Shown piece by piece: positions 22,701-31,664 of a stretch of DNA of 34,671 bases (within the stretch, counting starts at the first letter, position 1; every line of letters begins with the position of its first letter). The notes beneath the pieces were generated by a model. The model searched no databases. It was not told where the DNA came from and saw only the letters and a list, made by a program, of their open reading frames with translations. The DNA comes from Nitrospinaceae bacterium (GTDB lineage Bacteria; Nitrospinota; Nitrospinia; Nitrospinales; VA-1). The translations under genes and the position numbers were made by a program. Location of the stretch: the NCBI GenBank assembly GCA_029261475.1, contig JAJDBG010000055.1, positions 1-34,671 of the forward strand. The letters run 5' to 3'.

Positions 22701-24668
22701 CTAGCGTCCTTTTCTTAATGGAGCCATGCCGGGGTGGTCGGTCTCAATATCGGGGATCAAATTTTTTCTTAAAATTTTTCTGAGAGAGAGGTAAGCACTC
22801 GTCGAGATATCCTTCTTCATTTTGCTCAGACCCAATCTCCACAATAAGTATTCTTTTGTCATACTCCATGCGATCTTGCCCGGGTATTTTCTGAAAGTGT
22901 TGGCGATGATAAATAAAATCAGAATGTGACGGGTATTCCAAAAAAACTGAGGGTAAAACATGGCGATGTGTCCCACCTTCGCGCGTTGTTTTATCAGAGA
23001 AAATATCGATGGCAATTGTTTGTCGATGATTTCGATGCGAACCGCTTTTTCGTTCACCGTGTCTGTAGGGCCTGTGCTAGACATTTCAGGCGTTGTTTTG
23101 CGGTTACGATTTTTATCCTTGATACGTGCAGGGTCGGCAAAATAGCCGGAATCTTTTGCCTTCTCTTCCTCCGGTGATGTCGTTATATGCTTGAGTCTTT
23201 GAGCATTCAGGAGGTTGTTCAAATAGGCTTCTTTCCCCCACTTTTTTATGCAGGCGTGCTGAGCCGCAATCTGAATATCAAATCTCCATTTTTCCAGCAA
23301 GATCATGGGATAGTCTGTAAAATTCATCCGGGTTTCCCCGTCTCGCGAATCGCGGTCAGAAATCCTGAGAAGATATTGTTCCTCTTCGTCCAAAGATGAA
23401 CCAATTTTCTTATTGCGCCGTCCGACTTCGTAAAGTGGAGTACCCGGCAAAGCCTGAGCAAAGTTGATGCTCAGGTCATTGGGATCGATATCGGGAGAAA
23501 GCTCTGCAAAATAAGCGGCGAAATCGCAGGATTCCTGAATCGTTTCGGGACTTTCCCCGGGACTGCCAATCACTAACTGAATCGTCGTCGGGATTTTATG
23601 CTTGGCAAGCCAGCGCAAAGTATTTCGATTTTGTTCGACCGTTGTTACTTTTTCCATGACATCGAGCATACGCTGGCTTCCGCTTTCCATCCCGCAAAGA
23701 ATAGAAACACAACCGGCATCTTTCATCTGGACAATCAGTTCTTCATCCAGGGTACTCACGCGCATACCACCGACCCGCCAGATCAAATCCCTTTTTTTCA
23801 TTTCGCGCATGAAATCTATCAGCCAGCGTCGGTCGGAGCCAAAATTTTCATCGCCCAGATCGAGGAATCCCACATTGTGCTTCTCGATCAAATAATCAAT
23901 CCGCTCCATAAGTACAGGAATAGGAATCACACGATATCCCTTATCCCAGCGGTGACAAAAAGTACAGCGGGCAACGCAACCTTTACTGGACACAATACAA
24001 AAAACAGTCTTATCATTTCGATGAGGCTCTAAACTGCGCGGATCGTGAGCAAAAACTTCTTTGCTCAACTCAGAATTTTCTTGTGATGGAATATATAATT
24101 CCATCTCTCCAGAAGCCTCCAGTTCGCTCCAGTCGATTTCATAAACCTCGCTTTTTGGAACCGCTTCCGCATAAGGCGTTATCTGAAGTTCATTTTTGGT
24201 ATCGAGAAATGCCAGACCTTTGACATTAAGATAGTCCTCTATGCCTTCTGCTGTCTTCCAGCAATTCACAAAATCGACTGCTGTTTTTTCACCTTCACCG
24301 GTACAGATAAAATCAACTCCGGTTTTTTTTAGAATGATTTCAGCAGAAGCTCCAAGATTACCGCCCATCAATATTGTCAGCCCTGGAAGCTCTCTTTTGA
24401 TATCCAGCGACAATCGCTTTGTGTATTCGTAAGCGGTCGAGACAACAGCACTGATGCCCAGAATATCCGGATTTTCTTTTTTAATATGCTCCAGTGCCTC
24501 AGAATAATCTGGTCTGAACAAATCAATGTTGTAAAACTCGACGTCGGCGACGTCGGCTTTTTTCAAGGCAGTCGCAACCGATAAACTCCCTATGGGAGGA
24601 AAAAATGTGGGCACCGGTCGCAGTGGGGTGGTGATTATAAGAATTTTAGGGCGGACACTCTTGTTCAT
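22701..24668 (-). CDS. B12-binding-domain radical SAM protein
   Basis: 655 aa from the ATG at 24668 (a TTG lies just before it). Residues 8 to about 140 form a cobalamin-binding-type Rossmann domain (ILIITTPLRPVPTFFPPIGS, LGISAVVSTAYEYT, ILMGGNLGAS, FICTGEGE). A radical SAM barrel follows with the cluster motif CxxxCxxC (Cys231, 235 and 238 in KGCVARCTFCHRW), GFLDLGDENF and CGMESGSQRMLD. Many such proteins are methyltransferases or catalyse C-C or P-C changes on lipids, phosphonates or other natural products. The C-terminal ~150 residues are basic and hydrophobic and may associate with the membrane. Substrate unknown; the PhnW neighbour hints at phosphonates, the ABC exporter upstream at a lipid or glycan. 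Confidence 0.88.
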   Translation of the reverse strand: MNKSVRPKILIITTPLRPVPTFFPPIGSLSVATALKKADVADVEFYNIDLFRPDYSEALEHIKKENPDILGISAVVSTAYEYTKRLSLDIKRELPGLTILMGGNLGASAEIILKKTGVDFICTGEGEKTAVDFVNCWKTAEGIEDYLNVKGLAFLDTKNELQITPYAEAVPKSEVYEIDWSELEASGEMELYIPSQENSELSKEVFAHDPRSLEPHRNDKTVFCIVSSKGCVARCTFCHRWDKGYRVIPIPVLMERIDYLIEKHNVGFLDLGDENFGSDRRWLIDFMREMKKRDLIWRVGGMRVSTLDEELIVQMKDAGCVSILCGMESGSQRMLDVMEKVTTVEQNRNTLRWLAKHKIPTTIQLVIGSPGESPETIQESCDFAAYFAELSPDIDPNDLSINFAQALPGTPLYEVGRRNKKIGSSLDEEEQYLLRISDRDSRDGETRMNFTDYPMILLEKWRFDIQIAAQHACIKKWGKEAYLNNLLNAQRLKHITTSPEEEKAKDSGYFADPARIKDKNRNRKTTPEMSSTGPTDTVNEKAVRIEIIDKQLPSIFSLIKQRAKVGHIAMFYPQFFWNTRHILILFIIANTFRKYPGKIAWSMTKEYLLWRLGLSKMKKDISTSAYLSLRKILRKNLIPDIETDHPGMAPLRKGR

Positions 24669-24762
24669 CAAAAATTATCGAGAAAATATTTTAATAAGTA
24701 ACTACCGTAACAATTTTTCAGAGGAATTTATTTTACCACTTTTTAGACTCAACCGACATTTA

Positions 24763-26547
24763 TTACAGTGCTTGATGTTCGCATAACTGGAAGTAGACAC
24801 CACGTTTTTCACGCAATTCCTTGTGGGTTCCCTGTTCAACAATCTTGCCATTTTCAATCACATAAATATGATCGGCTTTCACAACGGTAGAGAGTCGGTG
24901 CGCGATGGCAATCATAGTGTGCTGTCCTTGTAGTTCTTCTATCGCCATCTGAATATTTTTTTCAGACACAGGGTCCAGAGAACTGGTGGCTTCGTCGAAA
25001 ATCAAAACGGGCGGATCTCTATACAATGCACGGGCGATCGCCAGCCTCTGCTTTTGCCCACCGGATAATTTGACACCTCGCTCGCCGACCTGAGTATCAA
25101 AACCTTCTGGCATTTTTTGTATGAATTCCCAAGCATGCGCCATTTTAGCAGATTCCAGAATACGGGCAGAATCGCGTTCGTTTTCTTCCAGTCCAAAGCT
25201 GATATTCTCTGCAATGGTTCCAGTAAAAAGGAAATTGTCCTGGCTGATGACTCCCATTTGCCGCAACCATGAAGAGGACTCCCGGGTTTTTAAATCGACC
25301 CCATCGACCAACACCTTCCCTTTTTCGGGAGTATAAAATCCCAAAAGCAGATCGATGAGTGTGGATTTTCCACTGCCCGAAGAACCGACGATTGCATAAA
25401 ATCGGTTGGCTTCAAATCGTAAAGAAATATCTTCCAAAACAGGTTCTCCCTCATTGTAAGAAAAAGAAACCGAATCGAAGACTATGTCTTTTTTCACGGG
25501 AGCCAGTTTTTCTACATGCTGTGTATTGGGTGTCACTTTGAGAAGAGACGCAATGATCTCTATAGCGGGAATTGCCGCATAAACTTGCATGAATTGACTG
25601 CTCGCACCGGCAATCAAAGGCAACATCCTATAGAAGGCACCCCCAAAAACAGCCAGTAGCGGCATGAACGTCAATACATCTGCCTCCGTTTCTAAAGACC
25701 AATAAACAGCGATCAGAACTGCCAGCACCGCAAATGTTTCCAAAAAAGGTCTTGGCAAATAGGAGAAAGTCATATTGTGTATCGTGTGCTTGCGATATTC
25801 TTCCCAAATGGCTATCAAGCGATGCGAAAAAAACTTTTCAGCGCAAAATGTCTTGACCTGTCGCACTCCAGAAAGAGCCTCGGCTGAAACGGCATAACTC
25901 TTTTTATGCATTTCTGCAATGCGATCACCCGCCTTGTAAATTCGCCCTCGGGACAGCGAAAAGGTAATATAGTAAACGGGGATGATGAACAGAGTGATCA
26001 ACAAAACTGCCTTAAAAGCAAAAGCCAGCATCATCAGGTACAAAATAATGATCAAAGTGATTCCACTCAAAAACAACAAGAGTTGCCAAAGGGCTGTCGC
26101 CGCCTTTTCCGTCTGAACCAGTTGACGTTGTACAAGATCGCCCGCCTGCTTTTCGGTAAAAAAGCGGTAAGGCTGGCTCAGATAGAATGAAAAAATACTT
26201 TCCATCCATGAACAATGCAATCGAGTCGTTATTGAAATCGATATGTATTGTGTCAAAATCAAAAAAGCATTTTTCGCAAGGAAGAGTAAGCCCGCTCCAA
26301 TGAGGACAAAGGGAATAAAATTTTTCCCGCCCACATAATCTTCCAGAAAAGGAAACCATGAAAAAAAGGCTTTGGAGTATACCTCCAGTTGCCCCTTGTC
26401 CAATAGCATATCCATTACGGGATAAAGAGAAGCGATGCCAAAAGACTCAATGACAGCACTGATCAATATGAGCACGTACAATAACGCAAGCTGACGCTTT
26501 CGTTTTCGAGCCAATACCCAGATAGAATTGAACTTGGAAAGTATCAA
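24763..26547 (-). CDS. ABC exporter, fused membrane and ATPase domains (MsbA-like)
   Basis: 594 aa. A six-helix type IV exporter domain fills residues 1 to about 335. The ATPase follows, with Walker A GSSGSGKST, Q-loop VISQDNFLFTGTI, signature LSGGQKQRLAIARAL, Walker B VLIFDEATSSLD and switch IAHRLST. Close relatives flip lipids, lipid-linked glycans or peptides. It is the first gene of a same-strand run with the radical SAM and PhnW-type genes (gap about 95 bp), so its cargo may be what they modify. The start is uncertain: the only canonical-type choice near the N-terminus is the TTG at 26547, without a clear ribosome binding site. Confidence 0.9.
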   Translation of the reverse strand: MILSKFNSIWVLARKRKRQLALLYVLILISAVIESFGIASLYPVMDMLLDKGQLEVYSKAFFSWFPFLEDYVGGKNFIPFVLIGAGLLFLAKNAFLILTQYISISITTRLHCSWMESIFSFYLSQPYRFFTEKQAGDLVQRQLVQTEKAATALWQLLLFLSGITLIIILYLMMLAFAFKAVLLITLFIIPVYYITFSLSRGRIYKAGDRIAEMHKKSYAVSAEALSGVRQVKTFCAEKFFSHRLIAIWEEYRKHTIHNMTFSYLPRPFLETFAVLAVLIAVYWSLETEADVLTFMPLLAVFGGAFYRMLPLIAGASSQFMQVYAAIPAIEIIASLLKVTPNTQHVEKLAPVKKDIVFDSVSFSYNEGEPVLEDISLRFEANRFYAIVGSSGSGKSTLIDLLLGFYTPEKGKVLVDGVDLKTRESSSWLRQMGVISQDNFLFTGTIAENISFGLEENERDSARILESAKMAHAWEFIQKMPEGFDTQVGERGVKLSGGQKQRLAIARALYRDPPVLIFDEATSSLDPVSEKNIQMAIEELQGQHTMIAIAHRLSTVVKADHIYVIENGKIVEQGTHKELREKRGVYFQLCEHQAL

Positions 26548-26875
26548 GCTGTTTATGGATTTGATGGGTTAATTGCAGTTGGATCCATTATTCCTGAACG
26601 AGCAGACCTCATTCTCGACCCATGAGTTTTATTGAATGGGAATCAATATTAGGCGCATTGAAAAAAGCGGAGAAATTCCAAAAAAATTACCTTTTTCAAC
26701 AGTCCCATTTTAGATCGAGAAAACGAGTGGACTCAGGAGAGCTCCAAGATAAACGCTCACTCTACATCAGGGTCAATGTAGCGCAACAAAAGATAAATGT
26801 CTACCAACTCTCACAAGCTGAAAACCCAACAGGAAGGGGCAACAGGAGAATGAATCGGGAGCGATAGCAAATGGG
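26548..26875. other. Intergenic region without a supported gene
   Basis: About 330 bp. An 81-codon plus-strand frame (26622-26867) has no ribosome binding site, an unconvincing composition and no recognised motif, so it is not called. The region should hold the ABC exporter promoter, but no clear hexamers were seen. Confidence 0.4.
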
Positions 26876-27202
26876 CTATAAGAAAGAACTCCAGAACTTC
26901 CAATGCAGACCACTGATGATTTCAGAAAAGCTTCCCATCAGCAGGCTCAATAAAAGGTATTGATAAGCGTAATTGCGGTTGATGCGCATGCGCACGAGAT
27001 CAATGATAAAACCCACCGCCATGACACCAAAAAACAAAACTCTCTGCGCTTTGATGAGAATTTCTTCCCGCTCTGGAAAGGGAGTTCCGCTTTCGCTAAA
27101 CATACGAGCATCGATAAACCCTGCCGTATAAAGTGCCAACAGCAAAAAAGCCCATATGCACTGGATCTGGATTACCGCCTCTGAGAGGTCTTCGCCTTTC
27201 AT
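26876..27202 (-). CDS. Small membrane protein of unknown function
   Basis: 108 aa with about three hydrophobic segments (residues 12-29, 53-69 and 79-95) and short polar loops, one of which reads ESGTPFPEREEILIKAQ. AGGGG about 9 nt before the ATG supports translation. It lies upstream of the ABC exporter on the same strand, but 330 bp away. No family was recognised. Confidence 0.5.
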   Translation of the reverse strand: MKGEDLSEAVIQIQCIWAFLLLALYTAGFIDARMFSESGTPFPEREEILIKAQRVLFFGVMAVGFIIDLVRMRINRNYAYQYLLLSLLMGSFSEIISGLHWKFWSSFL

Positions 27203-27288
27203 TTCAAACGGCCCCTTGATTCATTTTGAAAACAGGTATGAAAAATTTTGAGAACCACCTTTGTTTTTCATACAAGCTCGGCAGGTTT

Positions 27289-27615
27289 TTAAATTTTGAC
27301 GAACAGTCCGTCTTCCTCTACATACACTCTATAAGATGGAGTCACATTGCTGTGATTGAATTTGCAGATACCTTTTTTGATACTCCACTGGCAATTGTCT
27401 TTATGGCAAGCGACGTATTTGTTGCCAACGACCACCCCATCGCCAAGACTGCCTTCACACAATTTACACTGATTGGTTAAGGCGTAAAACTTTCCATCCA
27501 TTTGAAACAGTGCCAACTCGTATATAAATTCTGTATAGGAATGCTTGAACTCTATCTTCTTTCCAGTGCCTTCCGCAGGTGCATCCGCCAAATCTAATAT
27601 TTTTTCATATGACAT
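27289..27615 (-). CDS. Rieske-like protein with Cys residues in place of the His ligands
   Basis: 108 aa, the size of a Rieske-type ferredoxin. YELALFQMDGKFYALTNQC, EGSLGDGVVVGNKYVAC and a later WSIKKG align with the Rieske pattern 'C-x-H-x-x-x-S-L-x-x-G...C-x-x-H-G-W-x-F-x-x-x-x-G'. Instead of CxH/CxxH this protein has C50-x2-C53 and C70-H71-x3-C75, with a further Cys at 84. It should therefore bind a four-Cys cluster or a mononuclear metal, or none. The ATG follows the upstream gene's stop by 6 bp and its AAAGGA overlaps that stop region, so the two are coupled. Confidence 0.75.
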   Translation of the reverse strand: MSYEKILDLADAPAEGTGKKIEFKHSYTEFIYELALFQMDGKFYALTNQCKLCEGSLGDGVVVGNKYVACHKDNCQWSIKKGICKFNHSNVTPSYRVYVEEDGLFVKI

Positions 27616-27621
27616 ATACGA

Positions 27622-27894
27622 TCAATCCTTTGGCAAGTAGGGTCCGAAACGGTCGCGATAATACTTTTCCAGATCCCAGCGAAATTTCCCCTTATGATGC
27701 GGTAATTGTTCCGCAATTTCATGGTCCAGCTTTACATAGTCTTCCGACTTTTGAGCGACCTCTGGCGCACGTTGGACTTTGGGATCAATATAAGAGTCGC
27801 CCATAGCCGAGCCGCCCACTATAAGATTTTGACCCGCTTTGATCCATCGGCCTAACGCCAGGCGTTCCTCATCGCTTCCTGGTTCGATCTGCAT
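27622..27894 (-). CDS. Conserved-looking small protein of unknown function
   Basis: 90 aa, soluble, no Cys. Residues 1-40 include DEERLALGRWIKAGQNLIVG; the C-terminus is charged and aromatic (WDLEKYYRDRFGPYLPKD). AGAGGA about 9 nt before the ATG. It is the first gene of a two-gene unit with the Rieske-like protein, so it may be a partner of that redox protein (inference). Not recognised. Confidence 0.6.
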   Translation of the reverse strand: MQIEPGSDEERLALGRWIKAGQNLIVGGSAMGDSYIDPKVQRAPEVAQKSEDYVKLDHEIAEQLPHHKGKFRWDLEKYYRDRFGPYLPKD

Positions 27895-28009
27895 TCTTGA
27901 TTTTCCTCTTCTGATTATTTTAGCCCTGACTCCAACTTTGCTTAAAAAATTCTTTCCTGATTCGGAGATAATGGGGCGATTGATTCATTGATGATCTTGC
28001 AATTTTTGA

Positions 28010-28039
28010 TTGGAATAAGGTAGCATACACGACTATACA
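28010..28039 (+). promoter_or_regulatory. Possible promoter of the TPR gene
   Basis: TTGGAA (28010-28015) and TATACA (28034-28039) with an 18-bp spacer, about 45 bp before the start. Moderate match only. Confidence 0.35.
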
Positions 28040-28085
28040 ATTTCAATTTACGTCTTTAACTGTTTAATGGAGGTAACATCTCGCC

Positions 28086-28622
28086 ATGTCCGACGAGAAA
28101 ATTTCTGAAAAAACTGCCGAGCAGTGGTACGAAGAAGGACTGCAAGCTGGAAGAATAGGTGATAACCGTACATCCATGGAAGCCTACAAAAAAGCTGTGG
28201 AGCTGGACCCCGATCACTTTCGGGCACAATTCAACCTGGGCATTCGCTACGGGAAAATCCCGATGAACGTTCAGGCCGCAAAATGTTTCAAAGAAGCAAC
28301 CCGAATCAAACCAGAAGATGCCATGTCGCACTACAGCCTGGCAGTGGTCAGCAACCTCATTGGTGAAACCGATAACTCGCTTCACCATTATGCAGAAGCT
28401 CTCCGTATCAACCCAAAATTTGGCAAGGCGCATAGCAATCTCGCCATGGTCCACTACTCTTTGAAAAGAGGCGTGGAAACCGTTCATCATCTCCTCAAGG
28501 CCGCCGAAATTTTCGATGGCCTCGGCGACGAGCGCATGCGTGACAACGCCCGAGACTTGATCCAGGAATGCTACAGGGAATTCAAGCTCACCGAAGAGGA
28601 TTGCAAAACACTTCCATCATAA
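28086..28622 (+). CDS. Tetratricopeptide repeat protein
   Basis: 178 aa made of about four TPR units (roughly residues 12-45, 46-79, 80-113 and 114-147), as in AYKKAVELDPDHFRAQFNLG, CFKEATRIKPEDAMSHYSLA and HYAEALRINPKFGKAHSNLA. There is no signal peptide or membrane segment, so it is cytoplasmic, probably a protein-protein scaffold. GGAGG precedes the ATG by 12 nt. The flavoprotein gene follows by 12 bp, suggesting co-transcription. Confidence 0.85.
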   Translation: MSDEKISEKTAEQWYEEGLQAGRIGDNRTSMEAYKKAVELDPDHFRAQFNLGIRYGKIPMNVQAAKCFKEATRIKPEDAMSHYSLAVVSNLIGETDNSLHHYAEALRINPKFGKAHSNLAMVHYSLKRGVETVHHLLKAAEIFDGLGDERMRDNARDLIQECYREFKLTEEDCKTLPS

Positions 28623-28634
28623 TAAGCATCATAT

Positions 28635-30023
28635 ATGAAATCTGTTGAATACGATATCCTCATCATCGGTGGCGGCTCCGCAGGCTATGCCTGCGCGAGT
28701 TTTGCCCAATCAGCTGGAGCTGAAGTCGCTATTGTTGATGCCGGGCCGCTTGGTGGACTGTGCATTTTGCGTGGGTGTATGCCTACCAAAGCCATCCTGC
28801 GTTCCTCCGACGTCATCTCACTTCTACAGAGAAGCCAGGAGTTCGGTCTGCTACCCGTCGATCCCAAGGCCAACCTATCCGCCATCATCGACCGGAAAAA
28901 TAGCCTGATTCAAGAATTCGCCGAATACCGTATCGAACAACTCAAAGACAAACGTTTCAACCTTTACCAGGAACGCGCCTCTTTCATATCACCGACCGAA
29001 TTACAAGTCGGCACAGATATCCTCAAAGCCCGTAAAGGATTTGTCATCGCCACCGGATCGCAAGTCGCCGATTTCCCGATACCGGGATTAAAATCAGCCG
29101 GATTCATCACCAGCGACGAAGCCCTCGAATTGCGCGAAATTCCCAAATCGATGATCGTCCTCGGCGGCGGACCCGTCGCACTCGAACTCGCACAATTTTA
29201 TTGCCGGATCGGCGTAGACGTATCCCTCATCCAACGCAGTTCCCACATCATGTCCTCTGGCGACGAAGACCTCGCGCGACCCGTAGAAGAACGCCTCCGC
29301 GAAGAAGGCATGAAGGTTTTCACAGGAACTTCCATATCAAATGTAGAAAGTCGCGGCGAAGAAAAAATCGTCCACTTTTCTCATGAAGGAAAAGAGAAAC
29401 AAGTTTCCGCCACCGTCATCCTGCAAGCCCTCGGCAGACAACCGAATATCGACGAACTCGGACTCGACCTCGCAGGCGTGGAAACCGACGGAAGAAAAAT
29501 CATCGTCGATGAAGAAATGCGCACCAGCCAGAAGAACATCTTCGCCGTAGGCGACGTGAACGGCAGACACGAGATCGTCCACATCGCCATCCAGCAAGGC
29601 GAAATCGCCGGACACAACCTCGTCCACAGCGACAAAAAAGCAAAGAAAAGCGACGACCGACTCAAAGCCAGCGTTGTTTTCACCGATCCCGCCGTCTCAG
29701 GCGTGGGCCTCAGTGAAAAAGAGTGCCAGCAGAAAAACATCCCCTACCTCGCCGCCTCATACCCCTTTGCCGATCACGGCAAATCCATGTGCCTCGGCGA
29801 AATCCACGGACACGTGAAAATATTATGCGATCCCAAGAGCGGCGAGATCATCGGAGCCCATATCGTCGGACCCGAAGCCGGAGAACTCATCCACGAACTG
29901 ATCGCCGTCATGTATTTTAGAGGAACCGTAAAAGACCTCGCAGAAATGCCCCACTACCACCCCACCCTCGCCGAAATCCTGACCTACCCCGCCGAAGAAC
30001 TCGCAGATCAAATCAAAGAATAA
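28635..30023 (+). CDS. Pyridine nucleotide-disulfide oxidoreductase, dihydrolipoamide dehydrogenase-like
   Basis: 462 aa flavoprotein. FAD motif GGGSAG at residues 12-17, redox-active disulfide C43-ILRG-C48 in the Lpd/glutathione reductase spacing, NAD(P) motif IVLGGGPVALELAQF, second FAD motif IFAVGDVNG, and the catalytic dyad His442 and Glu447 in HYHPTLAEI. It lacks the C-terminal Cys pair of mercuric reductase. Lipoamide is the usual substrate, but no 2-oxoacid dehydrogenase subunits are nearby, so another disulfide substrate is possible. The 3' half is noticeably richer in GC-ending codons than the rest of the window. Confidence 0.88.
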   Translation: MKSVEYDILIIGGGSAGYACASFAQSAGAEVAIVDAGPLGGLCILRGCMPTKAILRSSDVISLLQRSQEFGLLPVDPKANLSAIIDRKNSLIQEFAEYRIEQLKDKRFNLYQERASFISPTELQVGTDILKARKGFVIATGSQVADFPIPGLKSAGFITSDEALELREIPKSMIVLGGGPVALELAQFYCRIGVDVSLIQRSSHIMSSGDEDLARPVEERLREEGMKVFTGTSISNVESRGEEKIVHFSHEGKEKQVSATVILQALGRQPNIDELGLDLAGVETDGRKIIVDEEMRTSQKNIFAVGDVNGRHEIVHIAIQQGEIAGHNLVHSDKKAKKSDDRLKASVVFTDPAVSGVGLSEKECQQKNIPYLAASYPFADHGKSMCLGEIHGHVKILCDPKSGEIIGAHIVGPEAGELIHELIAVMYFRGTVKDLAEMPHYHPTLAEILTYPAEELADQIKE

Positions 30024-30085
30024 AAATCTTTTCCGTCACTATAGAAATAGTATAGCCCCCAATCGTCATTCAGCCCTGCGGTCTG

Positions 30086-30135
30086 GAAATGTACAGAGGG
30101 GCCATTAACGGATGTGCCATGCACACCTCTACATT
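30086..30135. repeat. Imperfect inverted repeat after the flavoprotein gene
   Basis: AAATGTA-CA-GAGG (about 30087-30099) pairs with CCTCTACATTT (30126-30136 region) apart from a two-base bulge. A second small hairpin, TGTGC-CAT-GCACA, sits in the loop. It may end or stabilise the upstream transcript; there is no long T tract. No gene is visible in 30024-30304. Confidence 0.35.
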
Positions 30136-30304
30136 TTGCGAACCCCTGAAAACGGTGTGACAATCAATTTTGTTTTCATCTATTCCAAATTTTTCAATAC
30201 TTCAACTTTATTTTCGTTTTAAGACATAATTTTGGCTTGACTATATTTTATAATTGGGGTAGAAACCTGATTAAATACAATTTAAAAAAAATCTAGGAGG
30301 GGAA

Positions 30305-31615
30305 ATGCGGATTGCTTTGGTGATATCTCTCACCTTAATCAGCTTTACTGTCACTGGTTGCATCAATGGATTTGATCGATTAAACGTAGTAATAGATCCC
30401 GATCCTATGGAGATTCCTGTAGACGAAACAGGCGTAAGCGCGGTGGATGAGTTTCGTGGATCTGTAGAACAGGATTCAGGCTTGCGAAATAATTATGGAG
30501 TAGCTACTTTTTTCGATACGATGAAGAAAGCTGCTGCAGCCCCTGAAGACCATGACTTAGTAAAATATTATATGCAAGCTGGCATCGCTCTGTCCGATCA
30601 ACTATGTAATATTTGGTTTAAAAAACTTGGTCAGGCGCAGGCAAAAGTAGAAGCTGATCGCAATATTATAAGTAACTTGGGAGCCCTAACATCAACCGTA
30701 TTGGGCCTAGCGGATGTAAATTCCGCCATTGTAGGTGGTGTCGCAGGTGGAATCGGATTTTCAGAAAATATTTTTACGTCCGAAATGGCATATTTTATCG
30801 TTGCGCCAGATGTAAGTGAAGTTCAAAACGCGATTGATCTGGAAAGAGCGACACGAGTTATTGCATTCGAAAAAGCTTGGGAAAACGGCGGTTTCAATTT
30901 TTACGAAGCTAAAAGGGAGCTTATTCGTTACGATAATTCATGTTCACATTTAGCAGTAAAACGATTTGTTAAAACTTCTGTATCGAACACAGCAAGTGGA
31001 CTAGAAAATAAATTAGCTAGTAATGGTGACACACCAGAAGAAGCTCTCGCAAAGGCTGAGGTTGAAAAGTTTCGCGCAAAAAAGAATTATGACGTAATGT
31101 TAGCAAAAAAAACTGAGGCTCCTACTAAGATTCCAGATGAAAATTTGAAAAAAAGAAACAAACTCTCGGAAGTCGCTGGACAATTGACTGTGTTGCTGGG
31201 GACAGAAATAATACCAAACCAAATTGTTCCACTTTACGTCATGACATTTAAACACAAAGTTGCTAAAGAGGATGAATACAGAAAAGTTCAATTGACATTA
31301 AATGACCTATTAAACCAATTGATAAAGACAAATAAACTTACAGAAAGAAAAGAAAACAAAAATAAAGAAAACAAAAATGAAGTAATCTATTGGTGGGAAG
31401 ACAAAGTTTACAGAAAATTAAAAGAAATCTTTTTTGATATCAATACTAAAAGCTTGCTTGAAGAGGAAGCAATACCTTATTTAAAAGAACCTAAAGAAAC
31501 TAAAGAACCTAAAGAAACTAAAGAACCTAAAGAAACTAAAGAACCTAAAGAAACTAAAGAAACTAAAGAAACTAAAGAAACTAAAGAAACTAAAGAAACT
31601 AAAGAAACAGAATAG
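30305..31615 (+). CDS. Lipoprotein of unknown function with a C-terminal KET/KEP repeat
   Basis: 436 aa, not recognised. The signal ends in the lipobox VTGC (Cys19). A mostly helical body follows, with a small Gly/Ala/Val-rich segment at about 128-155 (TSTVLGLADVNSAIVGGVAG) that could insert in or lie against a membrane. Charged helical regions lead to a C-terminus of 14 Lys-Glu-Thr/Pro triplets. The start has a strong AGGAGGGG. The gene is AT-rich compared with the core genes and seems part of an accessory patch with the next gene. The tail may span the periplasm or peptidoglycan (inference). Confidence 0.75.
   Translation: MRIALVISLTLISFTVTGCINGFDRLNVVIDPDPMEIPVDETGVSAVDEFRGSVEQDSGLRNNYGVATFFDTMKKAAAAPEDHDLVKYYMQAGIALSDQLCNIWFKKLGQAQAKVEADRNIISNLGALTSTVLGLADVNSAIVGGVAGGIGFSENIFTSEMAYFIVAPDVSEVQNAIDLERATRVIAFEKAWENGGFNFYEAKRELIRYDNSCSHLAVKRFVKTSVSNTASGLENKLASNGDTPEEALAKAEVEKFRAKKNYDVMLAKKTEAPTKIPDENLKKRNKLSEVAGQLTVLLGTEIIPNQIVPLYVMTFKHKVAKEDEYRKVQLTLNDLLNQLIKTNKLTERKENKNKENKNEVIYWWEDKVYRKLKEIFFDINTKSLLEEEAIPYLKEPKETKEPKETKEPKETKEPKETKETKETKETKETKETKETE
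31484..31609 (+). repeat. 14-unit 9-bp tandem repeat in the lipoprotein gene
   Basis: Units are AAAGAACCT or AAAGAAACT (the last is AAAGAAACA). The first eight alternate Pro and Thr versions, then six Thr versions follow. Because the unit is 9 bp, changes in copy number would vary the tail length without shifting the frame. Confidence 0.95.
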
Positions 31616-31664
31616 TTAAATATACAAAAATAGTAGTATTATACTTATAAAGGATTGATTATAA

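Noticed and set aside
26622-26867. 81-codon plus-strand ORF
   Set aside because: No ribosome binding site, no recognised motif and low-confidence composition; kept only as part of an intergenic note.
27226-27480. 84-codon plus-strand frame
   Set aside because: It is antisense to the Rieske-like gene, which has a coupled start and recognisable motifs.
28635-30023. Mercuric reductase
   Set aside because: The C-terminal vicinal Cys pair and the N-terminal heavy-metal domain are absent, and no mer genes are nearby.
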